A stretch of DNA of 8,063 nt from contig CAZZCS010000100.1 in the NCBI GenBank assembly GCA_964652645.1, forward strand, positions 1-8,063, given 5' to 3'. The notes beneath the pieces were generated by a model, which searched no databases, was not told the origin of the DNA, and saw only the letters and a list, made by a program, of their open reading frames with translations. The position numbers and the translations under genes were made by a program. Positions 1 to 6,080 of the stretch are shown piece after piece (position 1 is the first letter of the stretch; every line of letters starts with the position of its first letter). The stretch is from CAZZCS01 sp964652645. Lineage in GTDB: Bacteria; Cloacimonadota; Cloacimonadia; Cloacimonadales; Cloacimonadaceae.

Positions 1-86
1 GGAGCCTCTTTATCCAGATAAGCTTCTAAAGCTTCTTGCCCATCAGCCCTATCATCTTCCCTCTTCAAAAAATCTACTTTACTCAT
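1..86 (-). CDS. Start of a hypothetical protein, 3' part outside the window
   Basis: An ATG at 86-84 on the minus strand opens a frame without stops to the window edge (28 full codons). It begins MSKVDFLKREDDRADGQEAL and is rich in charged and alanine residues, so probably helical and cytoplasmic. An AAGG motif lies 6 nt upstream of the ATG, a reasonable ribosome binding site. It follows the small exported-protein gene on the same strand with a gap of about 70 nt and could share its transcript. No family can be recognised from so short a stretch. The open frame alone is weak evidence; the call rests on start, ribosome binding site and strand agreement. Confidence 0.45.
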   Translation of the reverse strand, partial: MSKVDFLKREDDRADGQEALEAYLDKEA

Positions 87-155
87 AATATACCTTGGGT
101 ATTGTCACCCGGACTAATCTGCTTACTAATGGCTGTAGTACTTATACCTAGTGAG

Positions 156-353
156 TTATTTAGGCTTTGGAACTGTCCATACAATACCATTGATTTCAAC
201 GACATAGACATCTTCTGCTTCAGCAATTTTTCTGAACGTACCTTCAATTAATGTACCTGTAAAGATTGGATACGGTGAAGCGCTAGCGCTGATTGGAATA
301 GCAGAGCATAAGAGCAACATGCATACGGCGGCTGTACGAATAATGTGTTTCAT
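156..353 (-). CDS. Small exported protein, 65 aa, unknown function
   Basis: The 65-residue product starts with a clear Sec-type signal peptide: MKHIIR as the positive n-region, a hydrophobic core at about residues 7-20 (TAAVCMLLLCSAIP), and a likely cleavage site after ISASA near residue 25. The mature part would be only about 40 residues (PYPIFTGTLIEG... to VWTVPKPK), alternating hydrophobic and polar as in a short beta-hairpin. Cys15 lies inside the hydrophobic core but is preceded by LLL, which is a poor lipobox, so a lipoprotein is less likely. The ATG has a perfect GGAGG (365-361) with 7-nt spacing, which strongly supports a real gene. An AT-rich TATATA stretch about 30 nt upstream could be a -10 element. 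It lies 128 nt downstream of the sigma-like pair on the same strand. Function is unknown; a role as a secreted signal or envelope peptide is speculation. Confidence 0.75.
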   Translation of the reverse strand: MKHIIRTAAVCMLLLCSAIPISASASPYPIFTGTLIEGTFRKIAEAEDVYVVEINGIVWTVPKPK

Positions 354-481
354 TTGGAAACCTCCACATTTTTTTATTCATATATATAGTGCGAGATTTC
401 CTATTTTGTACTTGCAGACCTGGCGTAATTTATTGATAGGTAATGAAATAAAATTTTAAAACTGGAGTCTTGAAAGATGGT

Positions 482-1405
482 TTACGACTGAATTACCTGA
501 TGTTTTAACTCATTCTCGAATTGCTTACTAGTGAACTCGTATTTACCCTTGTTTTCGTACTTTGATAGTAGTGTGATATCCCCGACCCCTTGCCTGACAG
601 CGCTCAAGCCCACAACATTGATGATATTGATAGTATTTGCCCTGGTAAATTTGATAGTGAGTGTACAAAAACTAGGCGTAGAGTCTTTTCTCAGGTTTAC
701 TAGAAACACACTATATTCATTATCTTTACAGGATACCGTCCATTCAATGCATTCATCTATATCAGCGAATGTATCGCTAATCAGCTTTGGATCTATTCTG
801 GAAGTATAATGAATCATTCCCTCAAGCTTTCCAGTTTTAACCGACTCTATCAAGACAGTGAGAAATCTCTGGATATTGTAGTACTGGGCATAGTTGAGTA
901 TCTTTTTACTATTTCGCCAACCATCTTCCATCAGAAGCTGGGATAAAATGTTTCTTTTTATACGTGTTTTATGGTTTCGGGCAGTGTTATAAGCAATCTC
1001 TTCACGGACTGAGTAGGACTGAACGCAGAACTTGGCTTTCTTGAGAAGCACAAAGATATTGTAATCGGCTTTACTTAATATCTTCTTTACCTTCTGATTA
1101 CTTAGGGAAAGTATCTTGTCAGTTTCTCTTGCGTCTTCTTCAGCTTCATGGGTTCTTTCATTGGCTTTCTTGATAACTATGGCTTGAGTCTTTTGCTGCT
1201 CTGCGAAATACTTCGACGCCTCACGACGCAACACTACTTTTATCCATGCCCTTGGATTGGCAATGTCTTTTTGCGAGGTTAAGAACGATAAGAGGGCATT
1301 TTGAGCAATGTCAAACGCCACTTCCCTGTATCCGACATACTTGTATGCGGAGTGGAGTGAATACTTGAAAAGCTCACTGTAGTCTTTCTCGCTTAATTCT
1401 AGCAT
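482..1405 (-). CDS. Sigma-70/ECF-like regulator with C-terminal domain, 307 aa
   Basis: This looks like an ECF-type RNA polymerase sigma factor with an added domain. Residues 11-67 resemble sigma region 2: EL..Y....A followed by VAFDIAQNALLSFL and PRAWIKVV, the usual A-x-D-x-x-Q and A-W-[IL] pattern of ECF factors. A charged linker (about 70-105) leads to a region-4-like helix-turn-helix at 110-154, with YNTARNHKTRIKR in the place of the recognition helix. Residues 164-266 form an alpha-then-beta domain that I do not recognise; it ends a helix with DTFADIDECIEWTV. The layout and many positions match the 395-aa gene immediately upstream (38-nt gap), so the two are paralogues and probably co-transcribed. 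The start is an ATG with AGGTG 5 nt upstream. Typical ECF factors are under 200 aa, so the tail is an addition. Divergence is high: it could be a sigma-derived DNA-binding regulator rather than a working sigma factor. Confidence 0.7.
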   Translation of the reverse strand: MLELSEKDYSELFKYSLHSAYKYVGYREVAFDIAQNALLSFLTSQKDIANPRAWIKVVLRREASKYFAEQQKTQAIVIKKANERTHEAEEDARETDKILSLSNQKVKKILSKADYNIFVLLKKAKFCVQSYSVREEIAYNTARNHKTRIKRNILSQLLMEDGWRNSKKILNYAQYYNIQRFLTVLIESVKTGKLEGMIHYTSRIDPKLISDTFADIDECIEWTVSCKDNEYSVFLVNLRKDSTPSFCTLTIKFTRANTINIINVVGLSAVRQGVGDITLLSKYENKGKYEFTSKQFENELKHQVIQS

Positions 1406-1443
1406 AATTGCACCTGTACACTCCTAACACAATCGCGTATAGT

Positions 1444-2631
1444 TTATGTCAAGCTGTTTTTTTCTTTCTCCCAATCAATATCTTTGAAATCACCTATAGT
1501 AGGTCGTTCAATTATTGGATAACCAGCATCAATGATCATTTGATCAAATTCCTTCATACTTCGTGGATATGTATTTGTTGTTATCATTTTTTTCACTTTT
1601 GGATACAGCTCATCTGGTACTCTTGCTATCAAGCCAACCTTCTTTCTTTCACACTTAATCAGAGTTATTCGATTCGACTTGTTGATTCTTACCAAACATA
1701 CAATCATCGCAAAGACAGAATCATTAGCAAAACAGATCAATATCTCGTATTTACTCTCTTGTAAACGATTCACTCCCCAATCGGAAACTCCCTCCACATC
1801 AGTAAAGACTTCATATAAGATTTCGTGACTCACTCGTAAGTTATATTTTGAAGTCCAGCACTTCCTGGCGACCCCAAACGTATCCACTAATTTCTGCATG
1901 AAGTGTTTGATGTTGATAACCAGGCGATAATCCAGGATTACGGATAGATTGTCCCATCCCTTATCGCGATAATAGGCTGCTTTTAGATTTGTGCGGATCA
2001 TATGGCTGTGTTCACGAGCAGTTTGATAGCTTACACCCACAGCCTCAGAATACTTCTTGAGAGTCTTGTATTTCTTCAGTTTTCTATAAAGGGAGTAGTC
2101 CTTGGGCTTGAGCAGTCTCTTTACTTCTACTTGACCCAGGTTTTCATAGACCTCTTGCTCAGATACAGAGTTTGGATTCTCCGGTTCCCATTCGCTGGAC
2201 AGCGCTCTTTCTGAAATACTCACCTTTTTTTTATCATCCTTGAAATGACGAAGGGCAAAGTTTGTATTCGTCCTTTTAAGCCATCCCTTGATGTATGTGA
2301 TATCCTTGAAGGACTTAAGCAGGGCATTGATACTTTCTTGAGCAATATCTTCAGCAAGCTCGGGATTGGATGTCATTGTAATAGCATGCTTGTAACAATA
2401 TTGACGGAGTTCATCAAAATAGGATTCAATTGCCCGAGGCATCTTATACGCAATCCATTGCTTCAGATCCTCCACTGGAGCAGGTTCCTTTGCCAGTGCA
2501 ATGGTCATGTCACTTACGATTTGCTGGGCAGCAGCAACATTTCCAAATTGATCTGTAAATTTGTTCAGTACCAGATTCTGCATTTCACAGAACTGGCTCT
2601 GCAGTTCGGCATTCTCCTTCGTTTTGCTCAT
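1444..2631 (-). CDS. Sigma-70/ECF-like regulator with duplicated region 2, 395 aa
   Basis: This is the larger of two tandem paralogues. Residues 74-130 are a sigma region-2-like segment (ELAEDIAQESINALLK, IKGWLKR). Residues 16-72 look like a second, more degenerate copy (AAAQQIVSDMTIALAK, LKQWIAY) aligned without gaps at a 58-residue offset. A charged linker (131-170) leads to a region-4-like helix-turn-helix at 174-217 (VGVSYQTAREHSHMIR). From about 227 the protein continues into the C-terminal domain shared with the 307-aa neighbour (EVFTDVEGVSDWGV at about 274-287), plus a tail to 395 that the neighbour lacks. The ATG has AAGGA 5 nt upstream. It would be the first gene of the pair, behind a weak promoter-like element at about 2672-2701. 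It presumably acts in the cytoplasm on RNA polymerase or DNA. The sigma-like family is fairly clear, but target promoters and the C-terminal domain's ligand cannot be read from the sequence. Confidence 0.7.
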   Translation of the reverse strand: MSKTKENAELQSQFCEMQNLVLNKFTDQFGNVAAAQQIVSDMTIALAKEPAPVEDLKQWIAYKMPRAIESYFDELRQYCYKHAITMTSNPELAEDIAQESINALLKSFKDITYIKGWLKRTNTNFALRHFKDDKKKVSISERALSSEWEPENPNSVSEQEVYENLGQVEVKRLLKPKDYSLYRKLKKYKTLKKYSEAVGVSYQTAREHSHMIRTNLKAAYYRDKGWDNLSVILDYRLVINIKHFMQKLVDTFGVARKCWTSKYNLRVSHEILYEVFTDVEGVSDWGVNRLQESKYEILICFANDSVFAMIVCLVRINKSNRITLIKCERKKVGLIARVPDELYPKVKKMITTNTYPRSMKEFDQMIIDAGYPIIERPTIGDFKDIDWEKEKNSLT

Positions 2632-2671
2632 CTCAATCCTTCAGATACAAACTATTCTTCTATATCTTCGT

Positions 2672-2701
2672 TTTATCAGGTTTACTCTGCTGTCAATTCA
2701 A
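2672..2701 (-). promoter_or_regulatory. Possible promoter of the sigma-like gene pair
   Basis: Read on the minus strand, TTGAAT (2701-2696) is followed after 18 nt by GATAAA (2677-2672), about 40 nt before the ATG at 2631. A perfect TTGACA overlaps it at 2696-2691 but has no good -10 at 16-18 nt. The match is modest, and the operon could use a promoter of a different class, including one recognised by its own product. Confidence 0.3.
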
Positions 2702-2764
2702 TTTTTTCACACAACTATATTTTCTTTTCTGCCAATGCTTTACAACACAAACACACGAACATTT

Positions 2765-2792
2765 TTGCAAAACGTTATCTAATGTATATAAG
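2765..2792 (+). promoter_or_regulatory. Sigma-70-like promoter for a candidate plus-strand RNA
   Basis: TTGCAA (2765-2770, four of six consensus positions) is followed after 16 nt by TATAAG (2787-2792, five of six). This predicts a start near 2799. It points into a stretch that ends in a strong intrinsic terminator on the same strand, with no convincing protein gene in between. That combination raises its credibility above that of an isolated motif in AT-rich DNA. Confidence 0.5.
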
Positions 2793-2798
2793 GACTCT

Positions 2799-2961
2799 AT
2801 GATTGGGGTTCGCATACTTCCAAAAAGAAGCTTGTGACTTTGGATTTGACATTGGCGCTGGATGGGTTAGTGTCTGTGTCTGGAAATGATTTGGGTCACA
2901 ATCTTCAGGCTGTTGAACACAGGTACTGGAACTATTCAAGACCTGTGTTCTTCTTTTTTTT
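2799..2961 (+). ncRNA. Candidate structured small RNA, about 160 nt
   Basis: Between the predicted promoter and terminator lies a stretch with strong pairing potential. GAAGCTTGTGAC (2827-2838) pairs with GTCACAATCTTC (2895-2906) over 12 positions with a single C/U mismatch. Nested inside, GACATT (2848-2853) pairs with AGTGTC (2869-2874, one G-U) and ATTT (2844-2847) can pair with AAAT (2884-2887). The 3' end is a terminator hairpin with a U-tract. The only plus-strand frame inside is a 28-codon TTG-start frame with no good ribosome binding site, and no plus-strand gene follows, so a riboswitch or leader is unlikely. It does not match 6S, tmRNA, SRP RNA or RNase P as I remember them. It sits divergent from the sigma-like pair. 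The class is unknown, and expression is inferred from sequence only. Confidence 0.45.
2915..2961 (+). terminator. Strong intrinsic terminator, plus strand
   Basis: GAACACAGGT (2915-2924) and ACCTGTGTTC (2941-2950) form a perfect 10-bp stem. The 16-nt loop can pair further (2926-2931 with 2935-2940, one mismatch). A T-rich run follows at once (TTCTTTTTTTT, 2951-2961). On the minus strand the stem is preceded, not followed, by the tract, so it acts for plus-strand transcription. No protein gene on the plus strand explains it, which is the main argument for the small RNA. Confidence 0.75.
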
Positions 2962-3022
2962 ATCAGACCGTTGAGCTTCATAAGCTCAGGCAAGAGTATT
3001 TTATTATTCTCTCAATAATGAT

Positions 3023-3052
3023 AAAGCCCAAAGCTTTGCTGCTTTGGGCTTT
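3023..3052 (-). terminator. Intrinsic terminator after pckA
   Basis: AAAGCCCAAAGC (3023-3034) and GCTTTGGGCTTT (3041-3052) form a perfect 12-bp stem with a 6-nt loop, starting about 20 nt after the pckA stop codon. On the minus strand the stem ends in TTT followed by ATCATTATT, a weak U-tract. The stem is nearly symmetrical and may also block plus-strand transcription entering pckA from the left. Confidence 0.75.
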
Positions 3053-3071
3053 GTATTGGTAAAAGGGATTA

Positions 3072-4802
3072 TTATACGTTTAGTTCCAGAGCGTTGATTA
3101 GCCTGGCCTGAACCTCTGGTTTTTCTAGTAAGTCTGAGCTCATCAAGAACTCTCTGCGTTGTTCAAATCTATTCTTCAGGAGTTTGATATACTCATCAAA
3201 GTTGCCACGAAGAGCTGGATTGTACCTTTCGTAGTAGCCTGGTAACAGCTTCTCAATTGATTCTCTGTTTGGGATCATAGCACCAGGCAGGACATCCCAT
3301 TCTTCCCATTGGATTTGATCGAGCAAAATCGCAGTTTGGAGAGTCAACGAGGTCTTCAGGGGAATAGTTTCCAGCACCGCATCTGACTCTTTCCAATATC
3401 CTCTGGAATTGAAGCAATAGATATCTGCACCACTCTCAGCTACATGCAAAAAAGCATCTACATCCTTGTGAAGCTCATAGACGCGGAATGGGTTTGCAAA
3501 TGGCTCAAAAACCAGCTTGTTCAGTTCCTCTTCGGTAACATTCTCGGCACGATTTCGCTGTGTCATCAAAGCAGCCCCCATGGCTATTGCCAGATGCTTA
3601 TCTTTGAGTTTGAGAGCGGGAGGCAAGACTGAATCTTTCATTAACCAGACCAATGCTTTGGGGAAGGCACAACGGTTCACATGATTACCCAGAAGATCAC
3701 GATCCAGTAAGGCTCTGCCATTATCATTGCGCAAATCAAGACCCACGGGAATCATCTTTCCATCGATATTCAAGACTGCATGATTCATCAGAGCCAGGGC
3801 ATACTTCCAATCTGGATGATCAGGTGGCCTGCTATCTGTTTTGTCAAACAGGGTCGGTTCCCAAGCACGGCAGAGCTTGTTCTCCAGATCGATTTGGAAA
3901 GCATCATCGTGTAAGACAACTTTAGAAAAGCCTTTGGGAAGGGTTCCTGCATTGTCATGATTGTTGGTATGAGAAGACTTCCCAGTTCCAGAAAGCCCAT
4001 AAAAGGCTATCGAGCGTTTGCCAAATTTATGATACATGCTATCTTCACAGCTGGTAAAATCGATCTCTTTTATCCCGCCATGACAGGCAGCCATTCCAAT
4101 CCTGATTCCAGAAGTCCAGGCCAGAGTAAGAGTCCCTTTCTTTCTTTCTCCAAAGTACCTCATACCAAGGTTGACGATGACATTGTGTTTCTCATCAACC
4201 AGGGCTAACTGGGGAGCTCCTACGTTATTGTAGAACGGATCGTCGCACGTCCATTCATTGAAGGCGACCAGGATAATATCTTGAATTGGCAGTTTTGGAC
4301 TGGCTTCGTAAACGTCTTGCACTTGTTCGTAGGGAGTAAAATTCAACAGCCAGTTATAGAGATTCACAACATCCGTTTCTGTAGTCACAAAAGTAGCTTT
4401 GATCATCAGATCCGGGTCCATACCCAACACAGCCTCAGCCTTAATCAGAGGATAGTGTTGCATTTGGAAAGCTGCTTCACGAAAGTCTCCAGCAATTTTG
4501 TTTTTCTTGCTGGCATCCAGTCGGTGATAAAAGCGGCGCGCTTTGGCTGTACGCCCAATTATGTTGCCATGACAATCTACCAGGACTTTAGCATCAGCTA
4601 GCAAACCATGCTTTTTGGCAAATTCCGGATACATTGGCAAATCGGATTCTGTAACACCGGGCTGCTTTCTGGCCAGTTCATAGGCTTCAGACAACGTGAG
4701 TTTTCTTACATTGTGATTGTTTACAATTGTTTCTGCAATCGCCCTGATAGGAGAAATATCCTTCAGGTTCTCGTAATATTCAGGACTGCTCTTGCTCGAC
4801 AT
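3072..4802 (-). CDS. pckA: Phosphoenolpyruvate carboxykinase (ATP type), divergent, 576 aa
   Basis: ATP-type PEP carboxykinases interconvert oxaloacetate plus ATP with PEP, CO2 and ADP in the cytosol, feeding gluconeogenesis or, in anaerobes, CO2 fixation towards oxaloacetate. The family is shown by the P-loop GLSGTGKSS (269-277), a kinase-2-like acidic motif LHDDAF (297-302), and the upstream segment RYFGERKKGTLTLAW (215-229), which matches the family's GE-x-KKG element with the catalytic lysine. IIGRTAKARRFY (81-92) may correspond to the substrate-binding GRSPKD segment. It is divergent: GMAACHGGI (236-244) stands where classical enzymes have MHCSAN, with alanine apparently at the metal-binding histidine, and it is longer than the usual 530-540 aa. 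The ATG follows GGAGG with a tight 4-nt spacing. It lies 80 nt after the oxoamine synthase gene, with a hairpin between. I am confident of the family, less so that the activity is standard. Confidence 0.85.
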   Translation of the reverse strand: MSSKSSPEYYENLKDISPIRAIAETIVNNHNVRKLTLSEAYELARKQPGVTESDLPMYPEFAKKHGLLADAKVLVDCHGNIIGRTAKARRFYHRLDASKKNKIAGDFREAAFQMQHYPLIKAEAVLGMDPDLMIKATFVTTETDVVNLYNWLLNFTPYEQVQDVYEASPKLPIQDIILVAFNEWTCDDPFYNNVGAPQLALVDEKHNVIVNLGMRYFGERKKGTLTLAWTSGIRIGMAACHGGIKEIDFTSCEDSMYHKFGKRSIAFYGLSGTGKSSHTNNHDNAGTLPKGFSKVVLHDDAFQIDLENKLCRAWEPTLFDKTDSRPPDHPDWKYALALMNHAVLNIDGKMIPVGLDLRNDNGRALLDRDLLGNHVNRCAFPKALVWLMKDSVLPPALKLKDKHLAIAMGAALMTQRNRAENVTEEELNKLVFEPFANPFRVYELHKDVDAFLHVAESGADIYCFNSRGYWKESDAVLETIPLKTSLTLQTAILLDQIQWEEWDVLPGAMIPNRESIEKLLPGYYERYNPALRGNFDEYIKLLKNRFEQRREFLMSSDLLEKPEVQARLINALELNV

Positions 4803-4842
4803 GGGTCCTCCATCTATTTTTTTGTTTAATACTCAATGAAGA

Positions 4843-4864
4843 TGGGCCACCCTAAGGTGACCCA
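4843..4864 (-). terminator. Hairpin between the oxoamine synthase gene and pckA
   Basis: On the minus strand, TGGGTCACC and GGTGGCCCA form a 9-bp stem (one G-U) with a TTAG loop, starting about 18 nt after the upstream stop codon. The following stretch ATCTTCATT is only moderately T-rich. It could be a leaky terminator or an mRNA-processing hairpin that sets pckA expression apart from the upstream genes. A TTGACA lies just before it (4876-4871) but without a good -10. Confidence 0.4.
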
Positions 4865-4882
4865 CAATTCTGTCAATGCAGA

Positions 4883-6061
4883 TTATATAATATTCAGTTC
4901 TTTACCAATGGCTCTAAACTTATCCAGGGCAAAATCCAGCTGTTCCCGGGTATGAGTAGCCATAAAGGAAGTGCGTATCAAACACGAGTTTGGTGGAACT
5001 GCCGGAGGAATTACAGGATTGATAAATACTCCGTCCTCTCCCAGTCTCTTCCACATCTCGAAGGCTACCATGATATCTCCCACATGCAGCGGTATCACCG
5101 GAGTACAGGAAGTTCCCGTATCATAGCCCATATTTTTGAACTCGGACAGCATGTAGTTTGTGTTATCCCAAAGCCTCTCGATCCGCTCGGGTTCTTCTTT
5201 CATGATTTTAATAGCCTCCAAGACACTGGCCGTAGAAGCCGGGGGTAATGAGGCCGAGAAGATCAATGCTCTGGACTTGTGTTTCAGATAGTGGATCAGA
5301 TCATCATCCGCGGCAATAAACCCGCCCACAGAAGCAAGAGATTTACTAAAAGTACCCATGATAAAATCTGTTTGCTTTGTATGCCCAAAATGAGCTGCCG
5401 CCCCAGCACCGTTATCTCCCAGTACACCAAGAGAATGAGCCTCATCAACCATAACATTGGAGCCATACCTGGCTGCCAGTTCCACAATCCCATCCAAATC
5501 GGCTATATCGCCCTCCATGGAAAAGATTCCATCAACCACGATAAGACTGTTCTTCCCGGATATCCTTTGAAGAACCTTTTCCAGGCTCTTCATATCGTTG
5601 TGATTATAGCGGAGCATAGTCCCTTGAGACAGGGCACAACCATCTATTATTGAGGCATGATCCAGTTTGTCGGTGATAATGAATTCATCTTTTTGCACGA
5701 TGGCAGCTATACAGCCGAGATTGGCCTGATACCCCGTGGGATATGCCAGGGCGTCGTCCTTGCCCACTAGCTTGGCCAGTTCTGCTTCCAACTCCAGATG
5801 GATATCCAGAGTACCATTCAAAAATCTGGAGCCGGCACAACCACTGCCATATTTCCTGATTGCCTTGATTGAGGCTTCTTTGACCCTGGGATGAGTCGTG
5901 AGACCCAAATAACTATTGGATCCCATCATCAGCATTTTCTTCCCGTTACATATCACTTCTGTATCTTGTTCGGAGCTAATCTCTCGAAAATAGGGGTAGT
6001 AACCAGAGGCTATCGCCTTTCTAGCGTCTTGAAAAGAGTAACATTTGTCTAATAATCCCAT
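4883..6061 (-). CDS. Alpha-oxoamine synthase, serine palmitoyltransferase-like, 392 aa
   Basis: A PLP-dependent enzyme of the alpha-oxoamine synthase family, which condenses an amino acid with an acyl-CoA and releases CO2. Visible features are GSGCAGSRFLNGTLDIH (72-88), the cofactor-stacking His135 in LDHASIIDG, the PLP aspartate Asp206 and His209 in VDEAHS, the Schiff-base lysine Lys240 in GTFSKSLASVGGFIA, and a C-terminal substrate-binding arginine Arg363 in LIRTSFMATHT. GTFSKS..S.GGF, YPYFREI near the N terminus and GVFINPVIPPA fit bacterial serine palmitoyltransferases of the Bacteroides kind better than KBL or BioF; E. coli KBL has GTLGKALGGASGGY at the lysine. The favoured reaction is serine plus palmitoyl-CoA to 3-ketosphinganine, the first step of sphingolipid synthesis. 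Glycine C-acetyltransferase (threonine catabolism) is the main alternative. The length is normal. The ATG has GAGGAA 4 nt upstream, 19 nt after the permease gene. Confidence 0.85.
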   Translation of the reverse strand: MGLLDKCYSFQDARKAIASGYYPYFREISSEQDTEVICNGKKMLMMGSNSYLGLTTHPRVKEASIKAIRKYGSGCAGSRFLNGTLDIHLELEAELAKLVGKDDALAYPTGYQANLGCIAAIVQKDEFIITDKLDHASIIDGCALSQGTMLRYNHNDMKSLEKVLQRISGKNSLIVVDGIFSMEGDIADLDGIVELAARYGSNVMVDEAHSLGVLGDNGAGAAAHFGHTKQTDFIMGTFSKSLASVGGFIAADDDLIHYLKHKSRALIFSASLPPASTASVLEAIKIMKEEPERIERLWDNTNYMLSEFKNMGYDTGTSCTPVIPLHVGDIMVAFEMWKRLGEDGVFINPVIPPAVPPNSCLIRTSFMATHTREQLDFALDKFRAIGKELNII

Positions 6062-6080
6062 TACGTTCCTCGTATAAAAC

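Noticed and set aside
124..140. TACTA/TAGTA inverted repeat after the 65-aa gene
   Set aside because: Only 5 A/T-rich base pairs with a 7-nt loop and no T-tract; too weak for a terminator call.
2245..2802. 185-codon plus-strand frame opposite the 395-aa gene
   Set aside because: It lies mostly antisense to a gene with clear domain structure and paralogue support, and has no recognisable product or ribosome binding site.
2803..2889. 28-codon plus-strand frame from a TTG, ending ...DIGAGWVSVCVWK
   Set aside because: DIGAG recalls ASKHA-type ATPases and could suggest a gene remnant, but the frame is too short, lacks a ribosome binding site and sits inside the predicted RNA helix.
2972..2988. 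TGAGCTT-CA-TAAGCTCA-type hairpin (7-bp stem, 3-nt loop)
   Set aside because: No T-tract follows on either strand, and the stronger pckA terminator lies just beside it; likely incidental or a minor part of the spacer.
2775..2993. 72-codon minus-strand frame between pckA and the sigma-like pair
   Set aside because: It has no ribosome binding site, a polar low-complexity product with no family look, and it runs across the plus-strand terminator hairpin and the long-range helix, which explain the sequence better.
4281..4601. 106-codon plus-strand frame inside pckA
   Set aside because: Antisense shadow of the carboxykinase coding region.
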